Shown here: positions 34,784 to 44,341 of the stretch, in pieces
Position numbering within the stretch: position 1 is the stretch's first letter
Layout: each line of letters opens with the position of its first letter
Origin: an uncultured Persicobacter sp.
Lineage (GTDB): Bacteria > Bacteroidota > Bacteroidia > Cytophagales > Cyclobacteriaceae
Reading direction: 5' to 3'
NCBI GenBank assembly: GCA_947498325.1
Contig: CANMKE010000019.1
Location: forward strand, 38,131-102,130
DNA length: 64,000 nucleotides
Position numbers and translations under genes: made by a program
The notes under the pieces: model-generated
Seen by the model: the letters and a program-made list of their open reading frames with translations, nothing else
What the model was told of the DNA's origin: nothing
Database searches by the model: none

Positions 34784-36205
34784 ATGGAAAGAATAAAAAT
34801 AAATACACAATACCGGCATCTTTTAGCCGACACCGTAACACCCGTAAGTGTCTATTTAAAGCTCAGGGATGTATTTGCTGAAAGTATCTTGCTCGAAAGT
34901 TCGGATTACCGTGGCAATGACAATAGCTTTTCCTATATCTGCTCTGACCCTGTGGCAGAGTTTATAGTCAAGGATGGCGTAGCGACTATCGAACGCCCGA
35001 ACCTGCCGACTCAAACACTGGAAGTGAAAAACAAAGGGGAGGCCATCAATGCCTTAAAATCTTTTTCGGCATCTTTTGATGTGGAGGAACAAAAGGACCT
35101 GAAGTTCATTACCAACGGGCTGTTTGGCTATATGGCCTACGATGCGGTAACGCTGTATGAAGATTTGGACTTTTCGGATAATGAGCCTTCGGGTCATGAT
35201 TCCCCAGAGATGATTTATCGGGTGTACCGATATGTGGTGGCGATCAACCACTTCAATAATGATCTTTATGTGTTTGAACATCAGCCTGAGGGCATGTTCA
35301 GCGAAGGAGGGCTTGAAAATGTGATTGCCATTTTACGATCTCAGGCATTACCCACCTATCATTTTCGCGCCAACGACGACGAAGAATCCAACTTTACCGA
35401 CGAAGAATTTGTCGATGTAGTGAAGAAAGGAATAGGCCACTGCATGCGCGGCGATGTATTTCAGATGGTGTTGAGCCGCCGTTTCTCAACAGGCTTTCAG
35501 GGAGATGATTTCAACGTTTATCGTGCCCTGCGCTCAATCAATCCTTCTCCTTATTTATTCTTTTTCGATTTCGGGAGTTTCAAGATTTTCGGTTCTTCCC
35601 CTGAAGCGCAATTGGTGGTAAAAGACAAGCAAGCCACGATTTTCCCGATTGCAGGGACTTTCCGACGAACAGGCGACGATGAACGCGATGCTGTTTTGGC
35701 TAAGAAACTATTCGACGATCCCAAAGAAAATTCCGAGCATATTATGTTGGTGGATTTGGCCCGCAATGACATGAGCCGACACGGCGATAAAGTCAAGGTG
35801 GAAGTCTTCAAGGAAATTCAGTTCTACTCCCACGTGATCCACCTTGTGTCCAAAGTAACGGGTGAATTGGCCTCTCAAACCGAAGGCTACCAAATGGCTG
35901 CCGATACTTTTCCCGCAGGAACACTTTCTGGAGCTCCCAAGCATATGGCCATGCAACTGATCAATAAATACGAGCCCAACCGCCGAGGATACTACGGTGG
36001 AGCAATCGGCTTCATGGGCTTCAATGGTGATTTCAACCATGCCATCATGATCCGTTCTTTTATGTCTAAAGCCAACAGGTTATATTATCAGGCGGGGGCT
36101 GGCTGTGTCGCCAAATCCATTCCTGAGTCCGAGTTGCAGGAGGTAAACAATAAATTGGCAGCACTGCGGAAAGCCATTAATGCCGCTGAAGAACTTGCCA
36201 AATAA
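34784..36205 (+). CDS. trpE: Anthranilate synthase component I
   Basis: The 473-residue chorismate-binding enzyme makes anthranilate with ammonia from TrpG. Signature stretches are GDVFQMVLSRRFS, NPSPYLFFFDF, GSSPEAQLVVKD, PIAGTFRRTGDDERDA, ENSEHIMLVDLARND and DTFPAGTLSGAPKHMAM. An LLESSD motif near 37-42 matches the tryptophan feedback-binding region of TrpE. It is the first structural gene behind the attenuator and lies 26 bp before trpG. Confidence 0.96.
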   Translation: MERIKINTQYRHLLADTVTPVSVYLKLRDVFAESILLESSDYRGNDNSFSYICSDPVAEFIVKDGVATIERPNLPTQTLEVKNKGEAINALKSFSASFDVEEQKDLKFITNGLFGYMAYDAVTLYEDLDFSDNEPSGHDSPEMIYRVYRYVVAINHFNNDLYVFEHQPEGMFSEGGLENVIAILRSQALPTYHFRANDDEESNFTDEEFVDVVKKGIGHCMRGDVFQMVLSRRFSTGFQGDDFNVYRALRSINPSPYLFFFDFGSFKIFGSSPEAQLVVKDKQATIFPIAGTFRRTGDDERDAVLAKKLFDDPKENSEHIMLVDLARNDMSRHGDKVKVEVFKEIQFYSHVIHLVSKVTGELASQTEGYQMAADTFPAGTLSGAPKHMAMQLINKYEPNRRGYYGGAIGFMGFNGDFNHAIMIRSFMSKANRLYYQAGAGCVAKSIPESELQEVNNKLAALRKAINAAEELAK

Positions 36206-36231
36206 TCACCACTTTAGAGCGCAAATAAATC

Positions 36232-36804
36232 ATGAAGATATTAGTTTTTGATAATTACGATTCATTTACCTACAACTTGGTGCACATGATTCGTGAGTTG
36301 GGATTTGGTGATCAGATGGAAATTCACCGTAACGACCAAATCAGTATGGACGAAATTGGGAAATTCGACAAAATCCTTTTAAGTCCAGGACCAGGGATTC
36401 CTGAAGAAGCGGGCTTGTTGCTGGAGGTCATCAAGACTTACGGTGCTACCAAAAGTATTTTTGGCGTATGCCTCGGTCATCAGGCCATTAGCGAGGTGTA
36501 TGGCGCTCAGCTTGAAAATATGGCTGAGGTGTATCATGGTATTGACCACCCGATTCAGGTAATCAAATCCGAAGGGATTTTTAAGGGCTTGCCAGAGAAA
36601 TTTCAGGTATGTCGCTATCATTCCTGGACCGTTAGACCAGAAACCATTGGCGAGGAACTCGAAGTTACCGCAGTCGATGACCACGGCAGGGTAATGGCTG
36701 TCAAGCACAAAAAATACGATGTGCAAGGCGTGCAGTTTCACCCCGAGTCTATCCTGACCGAAAATGGCATGGCGATGATCAAAAACTGGTTAGGCGTCAA
36801 TTGA
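36232..36804 (+). CDS. trpG: Anthranilate synthase component II (glutamine amidotransferase)
   Basis: The 190-residue class I amidotransferase supplies ammonia to TrpE. The nucleophile Cys is in GVCLGHQAI (near 83), with His and Glu in VQFHPESILT near the C-terminus; LLSPGPGIPEEAG forms the oxyanion region. It is a separate protein, not fused to TrpE or TrpD. Confidence 0.96.
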   Translation: MKILVFDNYDSFTYNLVHMIRELGFGDQMEIHRNDQISMDEIGKFDKILLSPGPGIPEEAGLLLEVIKTYGATKSIFGVCLGHQAISEVYGAQLENMAEVYHGIDHPIQVIKSEGIFKGLPEKFQVCRYHSWTVRPETIGEELEVTAVDDHGRVMAVKHKKYDVQGVQFHPESILTENGMAMIKNWLGVN

Positions 36805-36834
36805 TCCGCACAATTTGTAAATAGCTATTTTATT

Positions 36835-37047
36835 GTCCACAGATTACACAGATTACGCAGATTATTTTTTTAATGCGTCTTTTTGTGATAAGTCAGATAA
36901 AGGATTCATATTTAATTTTTGAACTCTTTATTTTTTGATTTAGTGTGAGGATATAGAATAAAAACAAATGGCCCAAATTTGATTAGATCGGGTGCTTTGC
37001 AGATTTAAACCAAATAAAATCTGTGGAAATCTGTGTAATCTGTGGAC
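36835..37047. repeat. Inverted repeat pair, trpG-trpD gap (module E)
   Basis: The left arm starting GTCCACAGATTACACAGATT (36835 on) and the right arm ending CTGTGTAATCTGTGGAC (to 37047) are reverse complements, built of a repeated CACAGATT core, with about 150 AT-rich bases between. The unit has no T-run. The motif recurs in the next gaps of this cluster. Confidence 0.75.
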
Positions 37048-37071
37048 CAACTTAAAAGAAAACCCTTTATC

Positions 37072-38073
37072 ATGAAATCAATACTCAACAAACTTTTTGA
37101 TCATCAGGCACTCGATCAGGAGACGGCTAAACACATCCTGACCCAGATCGCCAAAGGTGATATCAATACTTCCCAGATGGCCGCCTTCATGACCGTCTAT
37201 CTGATGCGTCCGATAACCGTGGAGGAATTGGCTGGTTTCCGCGATGCGATGTTGGAAATGTGTAATGCCGTAGACTTGTCGGCCTATAATCCTGTGGATA
37301 TTGTAGGTACAGGTGGCGATGGTAAGAACACCTTTAACATTTCGACATTGAGTTCCTTTATCGTGGCAGGTGCGGGTCAGGCTGTGGCCAAGCATGGAAA
37401 TAACTCCGTGAGCTCGGTCAGTGGATCATCGAATGTATTGGTGCAGGCAGGCGTGAAGTTCACCAATGAGCAGGATAAACTGGAAGAACTATTGGACAAG
37501 GCAGGAATTTGCTTTTTGCATGCGCCGCTTTTTCACCCTGCGATGGCGAATGTTGCGCCGGTAAGAAAAGAATTGGGCGTAAGAACCTTCTTCAATATCC
37601 TCGGCCCATTGACCAATCCGTCGATGCCAAAAAATATGGTGAATGGGGTTTACAACCTTGGGCTTGCCCGCCTGTATGGTTACCTGTACCAAAACTCCGA
37701 TAAGAATTTCACCATTTTACATGCCTTGGATGGTTATGATGAAATTTCCCTGACAGGCGCTGTAAAACTGATCAATAATCAGGGGGAGCAAACTCTTACG
37801 GCGCAGGACCTTGGTTTTGAGCAACATCCTGCAGAAGCATTATATGGCGGTAATTCCGTCAAAGATGCGGCGACAATATTTATGAATATTCTCGAAGGAC
37901 GAAGCACTACTGCCCAGTCGCAGGTAGTGATGGCCAATGCTGGGGTGAGTATTCAATGTGCTCAGCCTGAACTTTCACTGGAAGAGGCCATGGCAAAAGC
38001 GAAGGAGTCTTTGGAGTCCGGTGCTGCTTTAAGATCCTTCAAAACGTTCGTAGAGTTGTCTCAAAAATTTTGA
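37072..38073 (+). CDS. trpD: Anthranilate phosphoribosyltransferase
   Basis: The 333-residue enzyme (ATG 37072; a GTG at 37042 lies inside the repeat and is unlikely) joins anthranilate to PRPP. Motifs: VDIVGTGGDGKNTFNIST (PRPP-binding), KHGNNSVSSVSGSSNVL, APLFHPAMANVAPVRKELGV and FNILGPLTNP. Normal length. It follows trpG after a repeat-filled gap. Confidence 0.95.
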   Translation: MKSILNKLFDHQALDQETAKHILTQIAKGDINTSQMAAFMTVYLMRPITVEELAGFRDAMLEMCNAVDLSAYNPVDIVGTGGDGKNTFNISTLSSFIVAGAGQAVAKHGNNSVSSVSGSSNVLVQAGVKFTNEQDKLEELLDKAGICFLHAPLFHPAMANVAPVRKELGVRTFFNILGPLTNPSMPKNMVNGVYNLGLARLYGYLYQNSDKNFTILHALDGYDEISLTGAVKLINNQGEQTLTAQDLGFEQHPAEALYGGNSVKDAATIFMNILEGRSTTAQSQVVMANAGVSIQCAQPELSLEEAMAKAKESLESGAALRSFKTFVELSQKF

Positions 38074-38078
38074 TGATT

Positions 38079-38208
38079 TACCCAAAGATTTTACAGATTA
38101 ACTTAGTTCAAGCGTCTCGCTTGGACTAACTAAAACCAATTTCTTGATCCAAGCGGGACGCTTGAATCAATACAAAAAAATCTGTGTTCATCTGTGAAAT
38201 CTTTGGGT
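38079..38208. repeat. Nested inverted repeats, trpD-trpC gap
   Basis: Outer arms of module E (ACCCAAAGATTTTACAGATT near 38079; AATCTGTG ... CTTTGGGT ending 38208) enclose an inner palindrome of module D (TTCAAGCGTCTCGCTTGGA near 38107, TCCAAGCGGGACGCTTGAA ending near 38166). The same nesting is seen in the trpA-hisH gap. Confidence 0.75.
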
Positions 38209-38223
38209 TCATTTATAGCAATA

Positions 38224-39006
38224 ATGAATATATTAGATAAAATCATATTAGAGAAAAAGAAGGAAGTTGCCGCTCGCAAATCTCAAATCACTGAGGAGCA
38301 ATTGCGTGCCATGCCTTTATTCGGACGGACTTGTCCTTCTTTTGCGGATTCATTGAAATCACATCCTTTCGGAATTATCTCTGAGTTCAAAAGACAATCG
38401 CCTTCCAAAGGATTGATCAATGGAACAGCTAAGCCATTCGATACCGCCAAAGGTTATGAAAATGCGGGAGCTGCTGCGATTTCCTGTTTGACGGATGAAC
38501 AGTTTTTCGGTGGAACATTGGCGGATTTGGAGCAGGTGCGTTCAGCGGTTGAGATTCCTGTTTTGCGAAAAGAGTTCATCGTAGATGAGTTTCAGATACT
38601 TGAAGCCAAAGCCTATGGCGCAGACATTATTTTGTTGATCGCTGCGGCATTGACTGTCGAAGAATGTCATCGTTTCGCGCGCTATGCAAAATCCTTGGGA
38701 TTGAATACCCTTTTGGAAGTTCATGATAAGGACGAATTGTTATCTTATCAGAATGAAGACATGGATGTGGTGGGCGTCAATAACAGAAACCTTAAAACCT
38801 TCAAAACTGATTACCGACAAAGCCTGGAGCTGTTGCCTTTCTTTCCGGAAGGAACAGTAAAGATTTCAGAGAGTGGTCTGCATGATGTAGCGCAACTGAA
38901 GGAGTTGAAAGCGGCAGGATTTGATGGATTCTTGATAGGAGAGAATTTCATGAAGACTGATGATCCTTCGAAAGCGATTCAGGATTTTATGGATGGTTTG
39001 AAATAG
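38224..39006 (+). CDS. trpC: Indole-3-glycerol phosphate synthase
   Basis: The 260-residue TIM-barrel enzyme (ATG 38224; an earlier in-frame start at 38194 lies in the repeat arm) closes the indole ring. Motifs: IISEFKRQSPSKGLI, GAAAISCLTDEQFFGG, VLRKEFIVDEFQI, VVGVNNRNLKTF and KISESGLHDV. It is not fused to TrpF, which has its own gene downstream. Confidence 0.95.
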   Translation: MNILDKIILEKKKEVAARKSQITEEQLRAMPLFGRTCPSFADSLKSHPFGIISEFKRQSPSKGLINGTAKPFDTAKGYENAGAAAISCLTDEQFFGGTLADLEQVRSAVEIPVLRKEFIVDEFQILEAKAYGADIILLIAAALTVEECHRFARYAKSLGLNTLLEVHDKDELLSYQNEDMDVVGVNNRNLKTFKTDYRQSLELLPFFPEGTVKISESGLHDVAQLKELKAAGFDGFLIGENFMKTDDPSKAIQDFMDGLK

Positions 39007-39026
39007 TTTTAAATGGGTTTATTTTG

Positions 39027-39100
39027 TCCATAGATTAATGAGATTTATGATATTTGTATCGGTTGATTTAATCCTATTAATTCCATTAATCTGTGGACAT
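39027..39100. repeat. Inverted repeat pair, trpC-trpF gap
   Basis: TGTCCATAGATTAATGAGAT near 39027 and ATTAATCTGTGGACA near 39085-39100 are mostly complementary, a shorter form of module E. Confidence 0.6.
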
Positions 39101-39130
39101 TCAAAACTGAAATAAAAAAATACAAGAGCG

Positions 39131-39763
39131 ATGTTGTGGAAAGTGTGTGGAATGCGGTCAGCGGAAAATATTAAAGCAGTTGCGGCACTGAAACCTGATT
39201 TCATGGGGTTTATCTTTTACCCCAAATCTCCGAGACATGTGGAGGATCTGGAAGCGGTGGTAGATCATTTTCGCTATTTAGATGAAGAAACTTACACCGT
39301 CGCAGTGATGGTAAATCCGACAATCGCAGAGGCGGGAAGAATTATCAAGACCCGATCTTTTGATTTCCTCCAGTTGCATGGCCACGAGACACCAGAGTTT
39401 TGTGCCTCAATTAAAGCCAAAGGCGTGAAGGTGATCAAGAATTTTGCCATGGACGAAAATTTTGATCCGACCCAATTGGAGCGTTATCGTCATTGTGTGG
39501 ATCTATTTTTGTTCGATACCAAGACAAAAGCTCATGGGGGAAGTGGAGAAACCTTTGATTGGAGCCTTTTGGAACAGTTGCCCAGCGACCTGCCTTACTT
39601 GTTAAGCGGTGGGCTGAGTCTGAAAAATATTAAAAGAGCAAAGCGACTAAAAGCACCACAGCCACAAGGCATCGATGTCAACAGCCGTTTTGAAATTGAG
39701 CCCGCACTGAAGGATGTCGGCAAGCTCAAAGATTTGAAAAGAATTCTAAAGGAAAAAATATAA
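39131..39763 (+). CDS. trpF: Phosphoribosylanthranilate isomerase
   Basis: The 210-residue TIM-barrel enzyme converts phosphoribosyl-anthranilate to the ribulose form. Motifs: [14 protein letters not shown] at the N-terminus (catalytic Cys), [44 protein letters not shown] and [12 protein letters not shown]. It is followed five bases later by trpB. Confidence 0.94.
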   Translation: MLWKVCGMRSAENIKAVAALKPDFMGFIFYPKSPRHVEDLEAVVDHFRYLDEETYTVAVMVNPTIAEAGRIIKTRSFDFLQLHGHETPEFCASIKAKGVKVIKNFAMDENFDPTQLERYRHCVDLFLFDTKTKAHGGSGETFDWSLLEQLPSDLPYLLSGGLSLKNIKRAKRLKAPQPQGIDVNSRFEIEPALKDVGKLKDLKRILKEKI

Positions 39764-39768
39764 TACAG

Positions 39769-40956
39769 ATGGAAGCGACCTTTGATGTAAATGAGAAAGG
39801 ATATTATGGGAAATTCGGCGGGGCATATATCCCCGAGATGCTCTTTCCTAATGTAGATGAGCTGAAAGCGTCTTACGAGGCCATTATGGCTGATCCTGAA
39901 TTTCGTAAGGAGTTCAACGATTTGCTGAAAAATTATGTCGGCCGACCAACACCATTGTATCACGCCAAGCGACTGTCTGAAAGTGTAGGAGCAAAAGTTT
40001 ACCTGAAAAGGGAAGACCTGAACCATACTGGTGCGCATAAAGTCAATAACACCGTCGGTCAAATTTTATTGGCTCAGCGATTGGGCAAAAATAAAATTAT
40101 TGCTGAAACAGGGGCTGGTCAGCATGGTGTGGCAACCGCAACAGTTTGTGCTTTGATGGGCATGGAGTGTATCGTTTATATGGGCGAAATTGACATGGAA
40201 CGTCAGAAGCCCAATGTGGAGCGCATGAGAATTTTGGGGGCAGAAGTTCGTGCCGCCAAAAGCGGATCAAAAACCCTGAAGGACGCAACCAACGAGGCCA
40301 TGCGCCATTGGATTCAGCATCCTACCGATACGCATTACATCATTGGTTCTGTCGTTGGACCGCACCCATATCCTGATATGGTGGCCAAATTTCAGTCGGT
40401 GATTTCTGAAGAGATGAAAAAGCAGTTGTTGGAACAAGAAGGTCGTGAAAATCCTGATTATGTGATCGCCTGTGTCGGTGGAGGATCAAATGCTGCGGGT
40501 GCTTTTTACCATTATATGGACCGTCCAGAAGTGAAGTTAGTAGCGACGGAAGCTGGAGGCCTGGGCATTGATTCTGGGAAAACGGCTGCCACAACAGCCA
40601 AAGGAAAAGAAGGCGTGCTTCATGGTTCAAAAACATTGCTGATGCAAACCGAAGATGGTCAGATTGTTGAGCCTTATTCTATCTCAGCAGGTTTGGATTA
40701 TCCGGGGATCGGGCCATTGCATGCCCACCTTTTCGATTCTGAACGAGCGCAATTTTTGTCCATTAATGATGATGAGGCGATGGATGCGGGTATCAAATTG
40801 TCCAAATTAGAGGGGATTATCCCTGCCGTAGAATCTTCACACGCTTTGGCCGCTTTGGAAAAAATGACTTTCAATAAAGAGGATATTGTCGTGGTGAATT
40901 TGTCTGGTAGAGGGGATAAAGATTTGGCGACTTATATCAAATACGGTAAGTATTAA
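39769..40956 (+). CDS. trpB: Tryptophan synthase beta chain
   Basis: The 395-residue PLP enzyme joins indole and serine. The PLP lysine is in HTGAHKVNN (Lys near 91); [39 protein letters not shown] (phosphate-binding) and [14 protein letters not shown] are all as expected. It belongs to the TrpB1 class. The partner trpA lies downstream across a repeat-filled gap of about 200 bp, which is long for this pair. Confidence 0.97.
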   Translation: MEATFDVNEKGYYGKFGGAYIPEMLFPNVDELKASYEAIMADPEFRKEFNDLLKNYVGRPTPLYHAKRLSESVGAKVYLKREDLNHTGAHKVNNTVGQILLAQRLGKNKIIAETGAGQHGVATATVCALMGMECIVYMGEIDMERQKPNVERMRILGAEVRAAKSGSKTLKDATNEAMRHWIQHPTDTHYIIGSVVGPHPYPDMVAKFQSVISEEMKKQLLEQEGRENPDYVIACVGGGSNAAGAFYHYMDRPEVKLVATEAGGLGIDSGKTAATTAKGKEGVLHGSKTLLMQTEDGQIVEPYSISAGLDYPGIGPLHAHLFDSERAQFLSINDDEAMDAGIKLSKLEGIIPAVESSHALAALEKMTFNKEDIVVVNLSGRGDKDLATYIKYGKY

Positions 40957-40963
40957 TTTTTAT

Positions 40964-41150
40964 TATTACCCACAGATTTCACCGATGAACACAGATTTTT
41001 AATAGTTTTCTTGTCCACCGATTCATGAGATTAAAAGGATTGTTTTAGTACATAATCTAATCTCATAAATTCCATTAATCTGTGGACAAAACACTTTAGA
41101 CCATAAAAAAAATCAATCTGTGAAAATCAGTGTAATCTGTGGGTTAAAAA
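40964..41150. repeat. Nested inverted repeats, trpB-trpA gap
   Basis: The outer arms ACCCACAGATTTCACCGATG (40964 on) and GTGTAATCTGTGGGTT (to about 41147) enclose an inner pair starting TTGTCCACCGATTCATGAGAT (near 41010) and ending ATTCCATTAATCTGTGGACA (near 41090). Both are module E, one placed inside the other. Confidence 0.75.
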
Positions 41151-41162
41151 TACAGAGTAACG

Positions 41163-41939
41163 ATGAACAGAATAAAATCAGCTTTCAGCGATAATAAATC
41201 TCCGCTGTTGAATGTTTATTTCACAGCAGGCTATCCAAATTTAAATGACACCCGAACGGTTTTAGAAGCCTTGGATCAGTCAGGTGCCGACTTAATCGAA
41301 ATCGGTGTTCCTTTTTCTGATCCCGTGGCCGACGGTCCCGTGATTCAGGCAAGTAATGATCAAGCCCTGAAAAATGGCATGAGCATGAAAGTGCTTTTCG
41401 AACAACTCGAAGGTATGCGTGAAACCGTTAAGGTGCCGGTCATTTTGATGGGGTATATTAATGTGGTTTTACAATTCGGTGTAGAAGAATTTTGCAAGGC
41501 TTGTCAGCGTGTAGGGGTTGATGGGGTGATCTTCCCAGACCTTCCTTTGGCTACTTTTGTGGAAGATTATAAAGCGACCTTCGATGCCTATGGCGTAGCG
41601 AATATCTTTTTGATTTCCCCACAAACAACGGAAGACCGCATCCGATTGATTGATGAAAAATCTGATGCCTTCATCTATATGGTTTCAGATGCTGGAACTA
41701 CTGGAGCGAGAAAAGGAATTTCTCATGCACAGCTTTCTTATTTTGAAAGAATTCAAGCCATGAAACTGAAAAATCCACGCATGATCGGTTTCGGGATTTC
41801 TGATGCAGATTCTTTCCAAACCGCTACAAATTATGCTGAAGGAGCCATCATCGGTTCGGCATTTGTCAATGCGATCACCGAGGGGAAAGATGATATTCCA
41901 ACAGCCGTAGCTTCCTTTGTTAAATCTGTTAAAGGTTGA
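41163..41939 (+). CDS. trpA: Tryptophan synthase alpha chain
   Basis: The 258-residue TIM barrel splits indole-3-glycerol phosphate and passes indole to TrpB. Motifs: LIEIGVPFSDPVADGPVIQ (catalytic Glu and Asp), VPVILMGYINVV, GVDGVIFPDLPL, FIYMVSDAGTTGARKG and GFGISDADSFQ. Normal length; the start at 41163 follows directly on the repeat. Confidence 0.96.
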   Translation: MNRIKSAFSDNKSPLLNVYFTAGYPNLNDTRTVLEALDQSGADLIEIGVPFSDPVADGPVIQASNDQALKNGMSMKVLFEQLEGMRETVKVPVILMGYINVVLQFGVEEFCKACQRVGVDGVIFPDLPLATFVEDYKATFDAYGVANIFLISPQTTEDRIRLIDEKSDAFIYMVSDAGTTGARKGISHAQLSYFERIQAMKLKNPRMIGFGISDADSFQTATNYAEGAIIGSAFVNAITEGKDDIPTAVASFVKSVKG

Positions 41940-41945
41940 TATTTT

Positions 41946-42129
41946 AACCCACGGATTAGATAGATTTTCAGCGATTAGTTTTTAATATGTCGTTGGATTC
42001 ATTTTAATTCAAGTCTATTTAGTTCAAGCGTCCCGCTTGGACTAAAAAGCTAACTTCATACCATCCCTGATCCAAGCGAGACGCTTGAATCAGGGGGAAT
42101 ACTTTTGCCTCTATCAATTCAATCTGTGG
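41946..42129. repeat. Nested inverted repeats, trpA-hisH gap
   Basis: Outer module E arms (ACCCACGGATTAGATAGATT near 41946; AATCTGTGGGT near 42120) enclose module D arms (AGTTCAAGCGTCCCGCTTGG at 42021-42040; CCAAGCGAGACGCTTGAAT at 42072-42090). This is the junction of the trp and his parts. Confidence 0.75.
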
Positions 42130-42156
42130 GTAAATTCCTTTAAAACCAAAAACATT

Positions 42157-42744
42157 ATGCCCCAAACCGTAGCCATTGTAAAATATAACGCCGGTAATGT
42201 CCGATCTGTGGAAAATACACTGATTCGCCTGGGCATTCAGCCCGTCATTACCGATGATCCGGAAATTTTGAAACAAGCCGATAAAGTGATCTTTCCAGGA
42301 GTAGGTGAGGCCTCGACCGCCATGAACTATCTCAAAGCAAAAGGCCTGGATCAAGTGATCAAAAATTTGAAACAACCTGTGCTTGGCATCTGTCTTGGCC
42401 TTCAGTTGATGTGTAAACATTCCGAAGAAAATGATGTCGATTGCTTAGGTATCTTTAATGTGGCCGTGAAGAAATTTCCACCCAAGGACAAAGTTCCGCA
42501 TGTCGGTTGGAATGCCCTGACAAAAATGGACAGCCCACTTTTCGAAGGGCTTAGCGAAGGCGATTATGTTTATTTCGTGCATAGTTTTTATGCTGAGGAA
42601 AACCCCGCTCAAATTGCTTCCACTGAATATATTTTGTCATTTGCACCCGCTCTTCATAAGGATAATTTCTATGCTGTTCAGGCACATCCCGAAAAAAGTG
42701 GAACTGTCGGTGCGAAAATTTTGGAGAATTTTCTGAAATTATAA
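42157..42744 (+). CDS. hisH: Imidazole glycerol phosphate synthase subunit HisH
   Basis: The 195-residue amidotransferase (ATG 42157; an upstream in-frame ATG at 42085 lies in the repeat) feeds ammonia to HisF. Nucleophile Cys is in VLGICLGLQLM, with oxyanion KVIFPGVGEASTAM and His/Glu in YAVQAHPEKSG. It is the first his gene here; hisG, D, C and B are not upstream. Confidence 0.95.
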   Translation: MPQTVAIVKYNAGNVRSVENTLIRLGIQPVITDDPEILKQADKVIFPGVGEASTAMNYLKAKGLDQVIKNLKQPVLGICLGLQLMCKHSEENDVDCLGIFNVAVKKFPPKDKVPHVGWNALTKMDSPLFEGLSEGDYVYFVHSFYAEENPAQIASTEYILSFAPALHKDNFYAVQAHPEKSGTVGAKILENFLKL

Positions 42745-42760
42745 AAACCATTCATTGATC

Positions 42761-42822
42761 TGTAGAGACGTTATTCTTAATGTCTTCACAAGCCTTTAGA
42801 CGTTAAGAATAACGTCTCTACA
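42761..42822. repeat. Perfect inverted repeat, hisH-hisA gap
   Basis: TGTAGAGACGTTATTCTTAA (42761-42780) and TTAAGAATAACGTCTCTACA (42803-42822) are exact reverse complements over 20 bases. A single copy of the left arm is also found at 32176-32195. No T-run. Confidence 0.85.
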
Positions 42823-42847
42823 CCAAAACAAATTAAACCTTTACCCC

Positions 42848-43567
42848 ATGGAAATCATTCCAGCCATAGACCTGATTAACGGCGAGTGCGTTCGTCTGAC
42901 CAAAGGCGATTATGCCCAAAAAACTGTTTATGAAAGCGATCCTTTAGTCATTGCCAAAAAATTCGAAGAAGCAGGTATTCATCGTTTGCATTTGGTGGAT
43001 TTGGATGGCGCAAAAGCCCGAAAAATCACCAATGATGCGGTGCTAAGACGTATTTCAGAAAATACCAATCTTCAAATAGATTTCGGTGGCGGACTGCGTT
43101 CGGATGAAGACCTGAAGATTGCTTTTGAATCTGGAGCTCATCAAATTACAGGTGGTTCCATTGCCGTAAAATCTCCCGATGTTTTTAAGCGTTGGATTAA
43201 TGATTTTGGTGCAGAAAAAATTATCTTGGGCGCAGATGTGCATGGCGAACAGATTGCCGTGAGTGGTTGGGCGGAAGCTTCCGATCAATCCTTATTTCCT
43301 TTCCTTGAAAATTACCTCGGTCTGGGGTTGCAATATGTAATTTGCACTGATGTAAGTAAGGACGGTTTGCTTCAGGGTCCAAATACTGCCCTTTATCAGA
43401 AAATTCTGAAAGCTTTTCCTGAGGTTAAACTTATCGCCAGTGGAGGCGTGGCCAGCTTCGAGGACCTTCAGCAATTGGAACAAATCGGTGTTTATGGCAC
43501 CATTGTCGGTAAGGCATTTTACGAAGGGCGTGTGAGTCTTGAGCAATTGGCTTCATTTCAAAAATAA
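42848..43567 (+). CDS. hisA: ProFAR isomerase HisA
   Basis: The 239-residue barrel isomerises ProFAR to PRFAR. Motifs: IIPAIDLINGECVRLTKGDY at the start (catalytic Asp), LHLVDLDGAKA, IDFGGGLRSDED, CTDVSKDGLLQGPN and LIASGGVASFEDL. It is followed almost directly by hisF. Confidence 0.96.
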   Translation: MEIIPAIDLINGECVRLTKGDYAQKTVYESDPLVIAKKFEEAGIHRLHLVDLDGAKARKITNDAVLRRISENTNLQIDFGGGLRSDEDLKIAFESGAHQITGGSIAVKSPDVFKRWINDFGAEKIILGADVHGEQIAVSGWAEASDQSLFPFLENYLGLGLQYVICTDVSKDGLLQGPNTALYQKILKAFPEVKLIASGGVASFEDLQQLEQIGVYGTIVGKAFYEGRVSLEQLASFQK

Positions 43568-43573
43568 TTGGCG

Positions 43574-44332
43574 ATGTTAGCAAAAAGAATTATCCCTTGT
43601 CTGGATATAAAAAATGGACGCACCGTAAAGGGTGTTAATTTTGTGGAGCTGGTAGATGCCGGCGACCCTGTTGGCTTGGCGAAAATCTATGCCGACGAAG
43701 GCGCCGACGAATTGGTCTTTTTGGATATTTCTGCCACGCAGGAAAATCGAAAAACACTGATTGATTTGGTCGATCAGGTGGCCAAAGAAATCAATATCCC
43801 TTTTACAGTTGGTGGAGGAATTTCATCCGTGGAGGATGTACGTGCACTACTTAATGCCGGTGCCGATAAGATTAGTATTAATTCTTCAGCTGTCCGAAAT
43901 CCACAACTCATCAATGATCTTGCTTTGGAATTTGGTTCGCAATGTGTAGTCGTAGCTATTGATACCCGCCATGTGGATGGCGTCGATATTGTTCATACAC
44001 ACGGGGGAACCAAGCCAACCGAACTGAATACCCAAGCTTGGGCAAAAGAAGTCGCGGAACGTGGTGCTGGGGAAATCCTTTTGACCTCCATGGATCATGA
44101 TGGCACCAAGGCAGGCTTTGCTTTGGACATTACCGCCGAGCTCTCAAAAGCCTTGCCCATTCCTGTTATTGCCAGTGGAGGCGCTGGAAATATGGCGCAT
44201 TTCGTAGATGTTTTCACCGACGGATATGCCGATGCGGCACTTGCGGCAAGTATTTTCCATTTTAAAGAAATTCCGATCCCCACGCTTAAATCTTATTTGA
44301 AAGATGAAAATGTGGTGGTTCGTACCAAATAA
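43574..44332 (+). CDS. hisF: Imidazole glycerol phosphate synthase subunit HisF
   Basis: The 252-residue cyclase (ATG 43574; a TTG six bases earlier is less likely) works with HisH. Motifs: [21 protein letters not shown] (catalytic Asp near 11), [43 protein letters not shown] and [14 protein letters not shown]. Confidence 0.96.
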   Translation: MLAKRIIPCLDIKNGRTVKGVNFVELVDAGDPVGLAKIYADEGADELVFLDISATQENRKTLIDLVDQVAKEINIPFTVGGGISSVEDVRALLNAGADKISINSSAVRNPQLINDLALEFGSQCVVVAIDTRHVDGVDIVHTHGGTKPTELNTQAWAKEVAERGAGEILLTSMDHDGTKAGFALDITAELSKALPIPVIASGGAGNMAHFVDVFTDGYADAALAASIFHFKEIPIPTLKSYLKDENVVVRTK

Positions 44333-44341
44333 TAAAAAATC

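Noticed and set aside
36835..42822. trp-his gap palindromes as intrinsic terminators
   Set aside because: None is followed by a T-run, several have loops over 50 bases, and they lie inside an otherwise continuous biosynthetic operon.
36805..42850. Repeated CACAGATT arms as a CRISPR array
   Set aside because: The copies are inverted pairs, vary in sequence and length, are interrupted by genes, and have no regular spacers or cas genes.
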